Below, one piece after another: positions 4,915 to 5,268 of a stretch of 5,268 nt of DNA. Below the pieces are notes generated by a model that saw nothing but the letters and a program-made list of their open reading frames with translations, was not told where the DNA came from and made no database searches. The translations under genes and the position numbers were made by a program. Positions within the stretch are counted from its first letter, which is position 1, and every line of letters starts with the position of its first letter. Source of the DNA: Candidatus Woesearchaeota archaeon (lineage in GTDB: Archaea; Nanobdellota; Nanobdellia; Woesearchaeales; BS150m-G63); NCBI GenBank assembly GCA_019322735.1, contig JAHWIG010000025.1:1-5268 (forward strand). Reading direction: 5' to 3'.

Positions 4915-5268
4915 CACTCAATAATTTCTACCTTTAACTTATTTAAATCACAAAACTCTGTAGAAAAATTATAAGCTCCCGCATTAAGGAATATTAATTT
5001 ATCTCCTACTTTTGGATTCTTTAAGTAAACCCTATAACGGAATAAATCCATTGAGCAAGGAGTGATCCCTTTAACAACATAAGCATCTCCTTTTTCCAAT
5101 TCACCTTCAATCTGTAACTTAACAGGAACAATTAATGCATCCATATCTGAATTATAAATTGATGCATCCACAATTATATTACCATCATAAACATTTATTA
5201 TTTTAGTTATTAGTTTTCCTGCTGGAGCAGATATAAATCTCCCTGGCTCAATCATTAATTTTATGTTA
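4914..5268 (-). CDS. C-terminal part of a fold-type III PLP-dependent decarboxylase (DAP/ornithine decarboxylase superfamily), 5' end outside window
   Basis: The frame stays open to the right edge. An internal Met at 5255 is not the start, since in-frame codons (Asn-Ile-Lys-Leu) precede it and the superfamily motif EPGR follows at once. EPGR belongs to the end of the alanine-racemase-like barrel of diaminopimelate, ornithine and arginine decarboxylases, near the PLP phosphate. After it comes the C-terminal beta domain, with VDASIYNSDMD, then TPCSMD (the Cys-x-x-Asp region that lines the partner subunit's active site in this superfamily), VGDKLIF, and NAGAYNFSTEFCDL at the PLP-contacting GAY motif. 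Only about 117 residues are visible; the barrel with the PLP lysine lies outside. The GAYNFSTEFC form differs from the GAYGxSMxSxYN of typical diaminopimelate decarboxylases, so I do not assign lysA. A polyamine-, siderophore- or other amino-acid decarboxylase is possible. Confidence 0.8.
   Translation of the reverse strand, partial: NIKLMIEPGRFISAPAGKLITKIINVYDGNIIVDASIYNSDMDALIVPVKLQIEGELEKGDAYVVKGITPCSMDLFRYRVYLKNPKVGDKLIFLNAGAYNFSTEFCDLNKLKVEIIE

Noticed and set aside
5253..5255. ATG at 5255 as the start of a complete 113-residue gene
   Set aside because: The frame stays open upstream to the window edge, and the EPGR motif right after this Met belongs to the middle of a much longer decarboxylase.

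Overview
The window is AT-rich, tightly packed DNA that looks archaeal. The best guess is a DPANN lineage such as Woesearchaeota or Pacearchaeota. The evidence is AT-rich TATA boxes about 25 bases upstream of start codons, giving apparently leaderless genes (the 79-codon gene and tatD). One strong Shine-Dalgarno sequence (GGAGGG) lies ahead of trxA. Genes overlap or abut by a few bases, and a small MKITIDTK-type acidic protein is of a kind I recall from those genomes. The lineage call rests on recalled protein style, not on a database search.

Layout. Positions 1-852 read on the + strand. They hold the last 27 codons of an unknown gene, a small gene broken by an apparent one-base frameshift (96-280), and a YrdC/TsaC threonylcarbamoyl-AMP synthase (280-852). 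From 849 onward every gene is on the - strand. Read in transcription order from the right edge, these are: the C-terminal part of a fold-type III PLP-dependent decarboxylase (cut by the window end); a TatD-family metal hydrolase with its own promoter; then a compact operon trxA - trxB - glutamate dehydrogenase - winged-helix regulator; and finally a 79-codon acidic protein with its own TATA box. The two transcription directions converge on overlapping stop codons at 849-852.

Function. TrxA and TrxB form a thioredoxin/thioredoxin reductase pair. The downstream glutamate dehydrogenase interconverts glutamate and 2-oxoglutarate plus ammonia and could supply reduced nicotinamide cofactor. The last gene of the operon encodes a small DNA-binding protein with only two cysteines. 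A near-perfect 9-base inverted repeat lies between the TATA box and the expected transcription start of trxA, where an archaeal repressor would act. A self-controlled redox/nitrogen operon is therefore an attractive but unproven reading.

No stretch above 300 bases lacks a gene. I saw no tRNA, rRNA, CRISPR array, insertion sequence or clear mobile element. Most of the window is ordinary housekeeping. The points worth a second look are the frameshifted small gene, the operator-like palindrome and the redox operon with its own regulator.
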